Below, one piece after another: positions 11,070 to 20,988 of a stretch of 64,000 bases of DNA. This DNA comes from Melampsora larici-populina 98AG31 (taxonomy: Eukaryota; Basidiomycota; Pucciniomycetes; Pucciniales; Melampsoraceae). Positions within the stretch are counted from its first letter, which is position 1. Each line of letters starts with the position of its first letter. The translations under genes and the position numbers were made by a program. The DNA is taken from positions 62,001 through 126,000 of the forward strand of contig NW_006768794.1 of assembly GCF_000204055.1 (NCBI RefSeq), given 5' to 3'. A model generated the notes under the pieces. That model did no database searches, was not told the DNA's origin, and worked only from the letters and a program-made list of their open reading frames with translations.

Positions 11070-13180
11070 GTGAAACTGCTCAACCGAGCCAACCTCAAGG
11101 AAGTCCTAGTCCGGATGGTTGTCAATTGAGAAGTTCCGGTCTCCTTTGTTGACGCAAAGGAGTTCCAAGAAATGATCAACATGATCAACCCAGCCGCCTA
11201 ATCCCTTCTATCCAAACAAAGCGCTGTTTCCGAATCAATTTTGGACATGTATTGTTTGACTTGTGCTTCAATCACCAACTTACTCTAAAACATCAGCCAC
11301 ATCAGTATTACTTGCAATGTATGTACAACTCCTACCAACGTATCCATGTTGGGAGTGACTTCCCACTGGATTGAAAACTTGTTCACAATGTGTGGGATTA
11401 CTCTTGCTTTGAAGCCTATTGACGGACCACATACTGGAGCTAATCTTGCCATGCTTCTCAAGCACACCCTGGATTCTTTCAACATTGCCAAACGGCTCTT
11501 CTGTATCACAGCTGATAACGCTTCCAACAACACAACTATGGGTCAGAGTCTTTCCTCAATGATTCCTCAATCCAATGCTTCACAGAACCTACATGGTTGT
11601 GTGGCACACATAATCAATCTCATGGCCAAGGCTGTCATGGGAGTCTTTGAATCAAGAGGAACCTCCCCTCATCAATGCCCTTGACCCAGCTATTCCTCAA
11701 CCATTGTCGTCAATTCCCTTATTTCTTGAGCCTACCTCAAATTCTGAGATATGCAGCATCCTCACGCAAATTTGTGGATTTCATAAAAAGATTAAACACA
11801 GTGGTCAGCTCAAGACTTCCCTCAACAATTCCATTGCCAGCTGTGTGACGTTGGCACACAAGGTCAGTCTTGTTCACAAAGTTTCAACACGGTGGTTGTC
11901 CACCCACTCTTCTCTTTCACAATTTGTCAAGCTTAGAGTTGTGATAGAGTATCAATTTAATTGCACCCCTGCCCTTGAGGGCTTCAAGCTTGAGCACAAA
12001 GAGTGGCTCTTAGTTGAAAATCTTGTCCAGTTCTTAGCTCCTCTGGCTACTGTGACCAAGACTCTAAAAGGACACAAATACCCAACTTTCTCTCTTGTTA
12101 TGCCTGACTACCAATGGCTAGTCAAACAGCTTGAATGTGTATATTTTTTTCTTTTTGATTACTTTTTTATTCCTTTTTATAAGTTACTGATATCACATCT
12201 GTTTGTTACAGGCTTGGGCCAATTCTAAATGCAAGGAGTTGGAAGTGGCAATTATGCCCATGATAAAGAAGGTGATTCAATATCAAGAGGCGGCTCAGAA
12301 AAAGGCAGTCTATATCTGCAGTGCTATTCTTGACCCTTGACTTGAATTTACCGCCATTAAAGCTCAAACAATGGAACCACTGGGTTGGGGACATGAAGAT
12401 CTAGTTACTTACTTTACCAAACATGCCAGTGCCTTTAAAGCTGCTCTTGACACGGAGATTGAAATAGTTGAACCTCAAGAAACGCTCCGCCTTGACCAAC
12501 CTCAACATCACATCAAGCGACGCAGGACGGTGCCGATTGAACATGAGGTGCACAAATATCTCACTGCCCCTCAAGAGGACAAGATATGCAAGCCTCTCAA
12601 CTACCGGCAAATCAACACCCGTCTGTGGCCCAACCTGGCATGTATGGCAAAGGCAATGATTGCTGTGCCTGCCGCAAGCACACCTAGTGAGAGTCTTTTT
12701 AATGCCTTGCACTGCCAGCATTAAAGAGGTTCCCAGGTGGGAAAGTGACCTAGGCTGGGAACATGATTGAGAGTAAAATGGTCATGAAATCATCTTGCAC
12801 TGCACAACTGAGCCTTGAAGCATATGCTACATATGTGCAAACATCTGTGTAAATCCTTAGCTATCAGCTACATACACATCAGCTCAGTTATCTGTTCATC
12901 TGGATAGGGAAATTACATGTAATACATGTTGTAATTTTGCTCAGATTGTGACAAGCATTTTGAAAAATTGACTACATATATCACAATGACTACTCAGGCA
13001 ATATTTCTTAGGCTGTGTAACAGTAACAGAAGGGGAATCTGGTCCCTGGGACCCAGATTCCCATCCGGGAACCTCTTTAATGCTGGCAGTGTTGAGAGTG
13101 ATGAGCGATCACCAATCATCATTCACTCCCACCAATCTTGAGGTGCAAGTATGCCTTAAGAGCTGGAACAAGGTGTTATC
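11070..13180 (+). pseudogene. hAT-family transposase, broken and split by a MITE
   Basis: Plus-strand pieces line up with a hAT (Ac-type) transposase. They are an N-terminal part (FVDAKEFQEMINMINP), then VSMLGVTSHWI and ITADNASNNTTM of the RNase H-like catalytic fold, LHGCVAHIINLMAK, and VSTRWLSTHSSL. The C-terminal dimerisation region has LWPNLACMAKAMIAVPAAST. A 382-bp MITE follows the last block, and the tail (VCLKSWNKVL) resumes after it. Frame changes and stops near 11205, 11684 and 12228 show it cannot be translated. No terminal inverted repeats for the parent element could be assigned. Confidence 0.85.
12710..13091. mobile_element. 382-bp MITE with 32-bp TIRs inside hAT gene
   Basis: The ends start CACTGCCAGCATTAAAGAGG and finish with its reverse complement, with about 32 bp matching. 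Inserted between the conserved hAT motif and its tail. TTG flanks both ends and may be a 3-bp target duplication. The core (12760-13020) resembles MITE family A at 1743-2266. Confidence 0.85.
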
Positions 13181-13216
13181 AACCTGAAATGTTTCAAGTA
13201 AGCTCACACCGCGAAT

Positions 13217-13358
13217 ATAATGTATTTTTCCGAGGTGAAAAATGATTACATTTATTTCACAAAATGATTAAAAATGCATTAATTCTGCATTAATTCTGCA
13301 TTATTAATCATTTTGTGCATTAATTTCAATCACTTTTCACCTTGGAAAAATACATTAT
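13217..13358. mobile_element. Foldback element, 31-bp inverted arms
   Basis: ATAATGTATTTTTCCGAGGT at 13217 is repeated inverted near 13358 with about 31 bp of pairing. A second, shorter inverted repeat (AAATGATTAA) lies inside, so most of the 142 bp could fold on itself. A relative lies at 14012-14152. Confidence 0.7.
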
Positions 13359-13692
13359 TTTTGCAGTGTCATAAACCTTTATATATTCTTTCAAAAAGGC
13401 TGACATCTGTTCTCTTTTCTTGTGAAGTAGGAGCTCTTATGAAATTTTATACACAAAAATTCAAAATATACTAACCAAGTAGGATCTTGCAAATCTAGAA
13501 TGTTTTTACTTTCTAAAACTGCTCATAAAGCTCTTGTACAAGTTTCTATACATGTGAACTCTTGGGATCAGAAACTTGTTTTTCATTTCTAAATAGGCTC
13601 ATAAAGTGGTTATCTAAGTGTTATACTTGTGAATTATTGAATATCAAACAATATACTTGTTACTTATCCCCTTCTTGTGCATTTTTTACCCT

Positions 13693-13845
13693 ACTGTTGA
13701 GTCCGGTCCTGCCTGGCCACGTGGCCAGGGCTTCCGGGGCGTGCCCTGGGCGGCCATCCCTCCCTGTTAGAGCCCATTGGATCTACCCGGGGCCTGTTTT
13801 GGCCCCGTGGCCGGCCCCAAACTTTTGTGGCCGCACCACAGTCCT
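13693..13845. other. GC-rich island with small hairpins
   Basis: About 150 bp of strongly GC-rich sequence in AT-rich surroundings, with short palindromes such as GGCCACGTGGCC. No coding sense is apparent. Its junction with MITE family A copy 2 is abrupt. Confidence 0.5.
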
Positions 13846-13860
13846 AGCTCATATGGATTA

Positions 13861-14395
13861 GCAACTCATATGTAATACATGCTGTAACAGTTTTCAGATT
13901 GAAAAAAGCATTCCAAAAATTGACTACAATAGACTGACTCAAAGTTTTGGTGTAATTTCATCAACTAAACTTCATGTGACCCTTTCTGTTACTGACAAAT
14001 GGGTTTCAGTACCAGCATAAAGTAATTTTCCTGTGGAGAAGATGATATCATTTAGAGCAACAAATGATTAAAGATACATTAATTCAGCATTCTTGATTAT
14101 GTGATGGATTGAATGTAATCATTTTGTCCGCGGGAAGATTACTTTATTCTGGTTGTGTTTGAGAATATTGCCTGGTTGCTATAGAGATATATGTTGTAGT
14201 GAATGTTTGGGATAAATTTATCAAAGTCAGAAAAGTTATGGGATGTATTACATGTGATTTATCTATTCAGATGAGCAGACCTGGATGTACAAGATAGGCA
14301 ACTATTTAATTAGCCTACTGCACATATTTAGTGTGGTTATTGTGGCTCAGGTTTGCAGTGATGGATCCTTCTATGACATACTACTCCTGTCAGGG
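13861..14395. mobile_element. MITE, family A, copy 2
   Basis: Parallel to 1860-2266 over most of its length, with shared blocks such as CATATGTAATACATGCTGTA and GAGCAGACCTG. The left terminal repeat of the family is missing and GC-rich DNA stands there. A foldback element has been inserted into it. Confidence 0.75.
14012..14152. mobile_element. 141-bp foldback nested in MITE copy 2
   Basis: CCAGCATAAAGTAATTTTCC at the left end pairs with the right end in 18 of 20 positions. Removing this block restores colinearity between MITE copies 1 and 2, which shows it as an insertion. Confidence 0.75.
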
Positions 14396-15543
14396 TGGCT
14401 ATCTAATAAAGGTGCTGAGAAAGGTCTAGTACTTACTCAGTAGAGATCCTGACAAATATGTATCTCACTATTTACTCCGGATATACTAACTGGATGAAAC
14501 CTAAGTATCAAATAAGAATGTTGAACATCAGTATCTATAGTGATAAATACAAGTTTTTTTGAATGCACAGCCTCAGGCCTACTGTCTGTTCAACAAAGTG
14601 GGATGGTCAATCCTGAACCCAAGTTTTTCCCTTGAGCTTGGGAGCTTAGGGTAGCCTGATATCTCTTACAATACTCAGGGACCTTGTCCAACAGAAGTTG
14701 CAAGAATAAGATGACCAATCATAAATCACTTGCAAAAATTCTAGGAAGCAAAGAGGGATCCTTCTAAGAATTTTGGGGCTAATGAGATATTAATTGTATG
14801 TTGGCCAGAACTGTCGAAATACAATCAAGACCAGAATGGGTTTATGAAAATGCAATTTAGGAAATGGTGAATACGGTTTAAGGTGTATCATTTCTCGTTT
14901 GATAAGATGTTTCTTTTACTTTTTTTCGTGCTTTGTTCTTCGTGCTTTGTTCTGTAACCCCAAAGGACTCTATTGTACCTCATTCACTGCGTCCACCACA
15001 GACCTTCTCAACGTCGAGATGGTCAGATCTTCCCGACTTTGTTTCCACTTAACTCTTTTTCAATGTTTTGTTCCTTCACAGACCTTCTCCTCAGTCAAAA
15101 GCCTGAAATTCCCTCCTTTCCACGTTTTTTTACTTTACTGAGCTTATGGTCAGTCAACAGTCTGAGGTATTGCACCAAAGCTCAGGAGATGAGCAATCAC
15201 CTCAGCGCACAGGCATAGCACTTTGTACATGACCGCGCACATGCACATTCACTTTTAGCCCGGAGAGAAAATCTTGAGGGCGTCAATTGAACACTAGAAA
15301 ATACGGTGCCATCCAAGCTGCAGGAAGCATTAAAAGCACGCATCTTCAGAACTCCCTTGGCAGCTGAGGTGAAATCAGATGACCAATGGCTGCGAGTAGT
15401 CAGGGCGCCGGCCCCGGTGGTTTTGGGCATCAAACCTTGGGGCGCTGATGAAGACGTCACAGTCTGAGTCACTGCATCGATCTCTAGCCCTTGCACTGGC
15501 TGTGCAGCTTGATCAATCCCTGATCTCTTTCGCCCATCTCAGA
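14396..15543. other. Intergenic; no gene supported
   Basis: Only short open frames. A stretch at 14985-15029 recurs, diverged and inverted, at 18761-18808. The last 150 bp precedes the amine-oxidase-like pseudogene and may hold its former promoter. Confidence 0.5.
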
Positions 15544-17280
15544 ATGAAGGTAGCCGTCATTGGAGGTGGAATCAGTGGACTAGGTGCTGTCTGGGTGAGC
15601 GTTTGAGACACCCTCTGAACGTTCCATACTTGATGTTTCACTGACAAATTGATCAGCTTTTGAATGAACATTCCGAGCACCAAGTCGAACTTTTCGAAGC
15701 AAATGAATATGTTGGTGGTCATCCCCATACCGTCCCACTCCCCACCAATGCTATGGTAGACACTGGTTTCATCGTTTTTAATCGGCTCACGTATCCTAAC
15801 TTCACCCAACTTCTCACTATACCGGGCGTTCGAAGTGGTCCCTCCGAAATGTCTTTCTCAGTTTGCGTCGGTTCAAAGTATGAGTGGGCTGGGACAGGTT
15901 TAATGGCAGCATTTGCTGGGGCATCTGATTGGGGCGCTCAAGCTCGCATGTTGTGTGATATCATCCGTTTCAATGCCAACGCCCCAGACGCCCTGCTCGA
16001 TCCACGTCCATTGCTGAGTGTTGGGGAATACTTGAACGAAAATGGCTATTCAGATGCGTTCAGGCGTCATTGCCTACTGGTAAGCTCGTTTGTTCCGCAT
16101 ATGTGCTAAAGACTTCATAGGGCTGAATGTCCTCAATTTCAACAGCCAATGACTTCTGCCATCTGGTCAACCCCCGCAGACAAAACCGCTCTGTTATTCC
16201 CGGTGAAAACTCTTGTACAATTCTTTCCAACCATCACCTACTACAAGTCTTTGGTCAGCCAGAGTGGTTAACAATCCCTGGGGGCGCTCGTACCTATGTA
16301 GAAGCTATATTACGGAACTTCCACAACCTCACCTTCATAAAAGTGCATCTGTGACCTCCATTCGGCGCGAGGGAGATGACAAACTCAGTGTCTTACTCGA
16401 GTCTGGGAGGGAGCGTGGGCCATTTGATCAAGTGATTTTTGCTTCTCACACCGACAAGACGTCAAAAATCCTGGCATCCTCTGCATCGGACACAGCCTGC
16501 AATCAAGCGTTATCCGTCTTATCTCGATTTTCTTGCACTGCAAACCATGCAGTACTGCATTCTGATCCGAGCTTGACGCCCAAACAGCGTAACTGTTGGA
16601 CAGCTTGGAACTATGTAATTCACAATTCTGGTGAAGCTTACGAGAAAGATCACGTGGAAGACATTGTTTGTCTGTCGGTCCCCTATTACTACTCTTCATG
16701 CTTGATTGATGCAAAACAAGATTAGTGATATACTTACGTCAAGTGCTGACTATCCATAGGACTTACTGGATGAATTGCCTTCAACCTGATACGTTACCAG
16801 AGAGCATCCATGGGCCTGTGTTTGTCAGCCTCAACCCACCCGATAGTGCCATATTTCCTAAAGATGTCATCGGAAGGTGGACATATCATCACCCTGTTTA
16901 ATCAGCTGGAGTGGGTATCCATCTTTCAAATCGAAAATCTAGATAGTGTAACTGACAAGCTGGCATGTTAGAGTGTGGCAGCACAGGATAAGATTTCAGA
17001 AATACAGACTCAGGGACGGATGAGCTTTGTAGGCGCATGGACTGGCTACGGTTTTCATGAAGACGGGTTTTGGTCCGCGCTAAGATTGATGACCGTCAGA
17101 GCAGGTGAAAAGGTTGCCGGGGTCAAGCGCCCAGTGGGAATGAATCCTCGAATACCTTCCACAGAATCTAGACGTACGCCTTTAGCAATACGCGTCACCA
17201 TTGGAGTAGTCAATTGGTTTCTGAAGAGGATATTTGGCAAGGAGAACCATCAGATACCCAATCGTACCAAAAATAGTTAG
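15544..17280 (+). pseudogene. Flavin amine-oxidase-like protein, broken
   Basis: Exon 1 (15544-15594) begins MKVAVIGGGISGLGA, a textbook FAD-binding Rossmann motif. Introns of 62 bp (15595-15656) and 66 bp (16080-16145) join it in frame to exon 2, which carries VELFEANEYVGGHPHT and MVDTGFIVFNRLTYPNF. This is the family of fungal NAD/FAD-binding oxidoreductases often called predicted amine oxidase. Downstream, EWLTIPGGARTYVEAI, HGPVFVSLNPPDSAIFP and GRMSFVGAWTGYGFHEDGFW are all conserved. However, the frame slips near 16231 and again between 16300 and 16345, and a TAA stands near 16900 where Tyr is expected. It is a pseudogene unless these are assembly errors. Confidence 0.85.
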
Positions 17281-18837
17281 GCTGATGTGGATTCCAATTT
17301 GCCCCTCATCAGTTTTGATTTCTTGAATACATGATGTTGTATGACTAGATTGTTGTACGGCAATTACACTAAATAAAGAAATGAAGACCAGTCAGAAGGT
17401 CATAATTTAATGGGGCTGTGAATTCTTGAATACAAAGAGGGAAGAGATACTAAAGAGAAGTGATTAAGACACCCATGCATGATAATCACAGCTCTCTTAC
17501 AACAATTCCGGCCATGTGAATGAAACTTGTTAAGGTGATGATGTAGCGCGCTTTCACAACAGAAAATTGTGCCGCGACCATGACTTTAGGATTTTTCAAA
17601 CAAGGAATTGATGCCGAGATGAAGAATGCACCAACTAAGCCCTGTCTGAGGCAGCGGAATACATGCATGTGAGATGAACCTGATTGTTAAGTTTGATGGT
17701 TGGGTGTGATTGCACCTTAAAAAGAGACACTTTTGAAACTTGAAAGCTTTGAATTTATCAACTCAAGGCTACGGAAATGACTAAGCCTACTGAACCAGTA
17801 GGTTAGGTTTTTGAGATAATCTAAAATAAAATACGTATAAAATCGAGAACAACAGGTGAAATGTACGATCAAATATCAAAATCAAAGAACAACGTGCTGA
17901 TGATAGAACTACACAAGTATGGGTCAGGATTCAACCGTCATCCTGAAGACTCTATGATCATGAAGGAATGGATCCATCAGACTCTCAGTGTCTGATAATT
18001 TGCTTTCCACCTCCGCCTTTTCGAGGTCTTCTTCCTGCCATGGTCGAGCCTGTTCACGGAACTCAGGAAGGAACATCTTGGGGTTGATATCTTCCAATTC
18101 AACGCCCGAGATGGCTTTTTGACCTCTTGGTGGGGCAGTGGAGGTGAATCGCAAAGGCGAAAGAAGCTTGGAATCATGAATCGCTCGATAAGCTCCAGGT
18201 GGGATTCTAGGTTGACCAACACGGGAACGGATAGGATAGGCGGAGAAGGAGTGATGTAAACCTTGTTGCTCAAAGCTCTCAGGAGTGAGAAGGTTCTCAA
18301 TTGTAGGCGGAGTGTTGACCGACAAAGTCAACCTAGGAGTCTACATGAAAGAACTCTGATCGACTGCTCTCAGCGTCGCAAGCTGTGATTAGCCTTCGGG
18401 CTCAAGTCTGGGTAGCTACTCATTTTTCGTGTTGAAACTGGGAGCAACACCCTTCTTGGTGTTGATATCATACTCTTACAATTAGTAAAGAATACTCATA
18501 AAACAGAGACAAGCACTTGTTAAACAAAGGACTTTGTCATATTTTTTTAGTTTTCTTTGCAGTTCTTTTTTCAGTATACTAAGAAGAAGAGCGAGTACAA
18601 GTGCTGTGTGAGCTGGGCAATGATTGAGCTGCTCTGAGGGTCAGCAACTCCTGCTCAACCAGGATACGCGGTTTGCTTGGGCTGTTCCTGAGCAGCATGA
18701 AGGGGCATTTGGAACAAACTTTGACCAAACATGATACAAACTTTGGACAAACACAACACATCTAACCATCTCCACGTCGAGAAGGTCTACGGTGGACGCA
18801 GTGATTCCCAATGTTTCATTTTCATGTTCGTTGTTGA
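17281..18837. other. Intergenic; two doubtful minus-strand open frames
   Basis: A minus-strand frame at 17924-18331 (about 135 codons, no ATG near its start) is acidic at its C-terminal end and of unknown family. Another at 17486-17668 starts with ATG and has a hydrophobic segment (GLVGAFFISASIPC); it also follows a good 3' splice sequence. They could be exons of one small gene, but I cannot join them. No function is proposed. Confidence 0.3.
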
Positions 18838-18838
18838 A

Positions 18839-18846
18839 GATATATG
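18839..18846 (+). promoter_or_regulatory. TATA-like sequence of left arm
   Basis: GATATATG lies 33-40 bp before position 18879, the point where the intronless second copy of the module begins. That spacing is what a TATA element and its transcription start would show. Confidence 0.5.
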
Positions 18847-18878
18847 TTGTTCCCCAGCTACTCTGACTCTCTTTCCTC

Positions 18879-19202
18879 ATCTTTCGGAAAGAGAGTAAGT
18901 CCGTTATCATCTTTTCTCACGCGTTCACAAATACTAATCATGTGGTACTACTAGAATCCGTTTAGATCATTATCACAAGCTCGTAGCTTATTAACTTTTT
19001 CTCATTACTATCATTCCTCCTACACTTAGGTACTTCATCTTACAATTTCCATTTAGAACTCAAATATCGTCTAACTTAGTTCTTACCATTTATATCTTTT
19101 TCTACCTTCTGTTACTCTCTGTTTCGTGTGTAGGTTAGTGCCAGTGTCAGCATACACTTGGATTGGGAGAAGAGGTGCTTATATAGCGCATCTATTTGTC
19201 AG
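18879..19202 (+). repeat. Intron-bearing E1-E2-E3 module
   Basis: E1 end 18879-18894; intron A 18895-18954 (60 bp, GTAAGT...CTAG, with branch-like ATACTAAT); E2 18955-19029 (75 bp); intron B 19030-19133 (104 bp, GTACTT...GTAG, with TCTAAC); E3 19134-19202 (69 bp). The intron limits are defined by comparison with the copy at 19226-19454, which lacks exactly these segments. Probably an untranslated leader rather than coding sequence. Confidence 0.85.
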
Positions 19203-19225
19203 GTTGGTTAGAAATGAATACTTTT

Positions 19226-19454
19226 ATCTTTCGGAAAGAGAAATCCGTTTAGATCATTATCACAAGCTCGTAGCTTATTAACTTTTTCTCATTACTATCA
19301 TTCCTCCTACACTTAGGTTAGTGCCAGTGTCAGCATACACTTGGATTGGGAGAAGAGGTGCTTATATAGCGCATCTATTTGTCAGGTTAGTGCCAGTGTC
19401 AGCATACACTTGGATTGGGAGAAGAGGTGCTTATATAGCGCATCTATTTGTCAG
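19226..19454 (+). repeat. Intronless (spliced) copy of module, with E3 doubled
   Basis: 16 nt of E1 (19226-19241), then E2 (19242-19316, identical over 75 nt), E3 (19317-19385) and a further E3 (19386-19454), all fused at the exact splice junctions. A 23-bp spacer separates it from the first module. The three E3 copies are identical over 69 bp. Confidence 0.9.
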
Positions 19455-19819
19455 GTTGTAGAAGTCTTCTCAGACATTTACAGAACTGGGCAGTGGAGGT
19501 TTGCACTACTATGGAATTTATTGAGGAGCAAACAGAGAAATAAGCAATAGCCAGAAATCTATCAAAAGAGGGTAGAAAGGTGATACATTTATTTCACGGC
19601 ATCAAAATTCAAAAATCAAGAAGTTGTGATCTTTGAAGAAATGGAATGAGCTCACAGTGGATTGGTAGCAATTTTATCAGGGTGACTAAGTAAAGGGGCT
19701 ATTTTATTCTAATATGGGTTCACTGGATTTTGGAAGAAAATAACAATTGGTTACTTAAATTTAGATATGGTGTAATTCAATGATCTCTTTCAGGCTTGAT
19801 CACAGACGTGGTATTTATA

Positions 19820-20087
19820 TAGTGGGAACCATCAAGAGCCACTTAATTGGATAATTTTTCAAAAAAGATTGCCAAAGTCACAAATATCACCCAATTCAGA
19901 AATCAAGATGTTTTTGGGGTCCTCCGGTTCAGGGCTCTTCAAAAATATCCTCAGAAGACCAATTTTTGAAGTTCTTGTTTTTTTTTGATTTGTGACGGTC
20001 AAGAGTGCACCAGATAAAAATCAGATTGTTTGTTGTAATTACAAAATACCCGGTCTGTGGCTTCTTGCCTCTTGGTGGTTCCCACTA
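19820..20087. mobile_element. 268-bp MITE with TA target duplication
   Basis: Ends TAGTGGGAACC and its reverse complement, flanked by TA on both sides; the inverted match extends for about 22 bp. Stowaway/mariner-like by target site. Located between the two inverted arms. Confidence 0.75.
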
Positions 20088-20409
20088 TACCTTTTTCTCC
20101 TTGCCGCTTAGTTGGTGGGTACTAACCAAGTACATACTCTCCTGATCTTGGTGTGGTATCCTCTGGGCTGGGTTCTCTTATCAGTAATGTATAAATTACT
20201 GTTCATTTCACTTGTTTGCTTCATGACTAATTTATCTATGTAACCAATGTTTATGTGTTTCTCTTATTGATCTTCTCTTGGTGGATAAGGAAATTCCTAT
20301 CACTTATTCATTCCTCCTTTAGCTAAAGGATTTCATTTACATTCTGTTTGTCTTAGTGTTTTCTTATGACAACCTTTTATATAAGAATTGATAGAATGTT
20401 CTCATTGTA

Positions 20410-20660
20410 AATGTCTAAGAAGACGTTTAACCTGATAACAGCAGTGCATACGTGATCACTCTTGTCCAAGGCAAAGGTATACAGACTTTGGTACTAACCT
20501 AGTTAATGTAGGAATAATATAAAAGTGAGAAAATAATGGTTCAATAAGCAATGTGCTTGAGTAGATATGATCTAAGCGGATTCTAATAGTGTTATAACAT
20601 TAGTATATCTAAGTATTGTGAAAGGTATGAAATCACTTACTCTCTTTCCAAAAGATGGGA
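20410..20660 (-). repeat. Right-arm E1-E2-E3 module, no intron B
   Basis: Read on the minus strand: GGAAAGAGA, then GTAAGTGATT...CTATTAG as an intron A equivalent with ATACTAAT, then E2 (AATCCGCTTAGATCAT...), passing directly into E3 (GTTAGTACC...TTATCAG) with no intron between them. Much diverged from the left arm. Confidence 0.7.
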
Positions 20661-20988
20661 AAGAGAGAAAGAAAAGAGGAGAAAGGACAAGAACATATAT
20701 CAATATTGATTAGATAGAAATCTGTTGGGATTGATGTACATCATAGTCGAGTTGGGGTTGATCTCACAATAATCAATCATAGACAATAAAAAGAGAAATG
20801 AAACATAACCACAATAACACATTATCACAACTATACTTTTAAAGAACTACATTATAAGATACTTGAACACCATAACCTCTAAGCTGTCTTAATTGTATCT
20901 TGACACTTATTAACTGCGGGAGTTTCCCATTACTAGTCTATTCCCTATATGCTAGTATGAGTGATGAGAAAGAACGAACTCGAGTTCG

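Larger units (their letters stand above)
18838..20700. mobile_element. Non-coding element with inverted E1-E2-E3 arms
   Basis: The left arm (plus orientation, about 18838-19480) and right arm (minus orientation, about 20400-20700) share, in the same inward order, a TATA-like GATATATG, a CTTTCC...GGAAAG hairpin, a GTAAGT donor, an E2 block starting AATCCG.TTAGATCAT, an E3 block starting GTTAGT.CC and a tail containing AGACATTTAC. Between the arms is about 0.9 kb of non-coding DNA with a small MITE. The outer boundaries are uncertain. Confidence 0.65.

Noticed and set aside
17924..18331. Complete 135-residue protein gene on the minus strand
   Set aside because: No ATG start. It may be an exon, but I could not find a partner with matching phase.
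19341..19550. Open frame with repeated WEKRCLYSASICQV peptide
   Set aside because: The repetition is the 69-bp E3 unit, which happens to be a multiple of three. The other family has a 75-bp E3 with no similar peptide, so coding is not supported.
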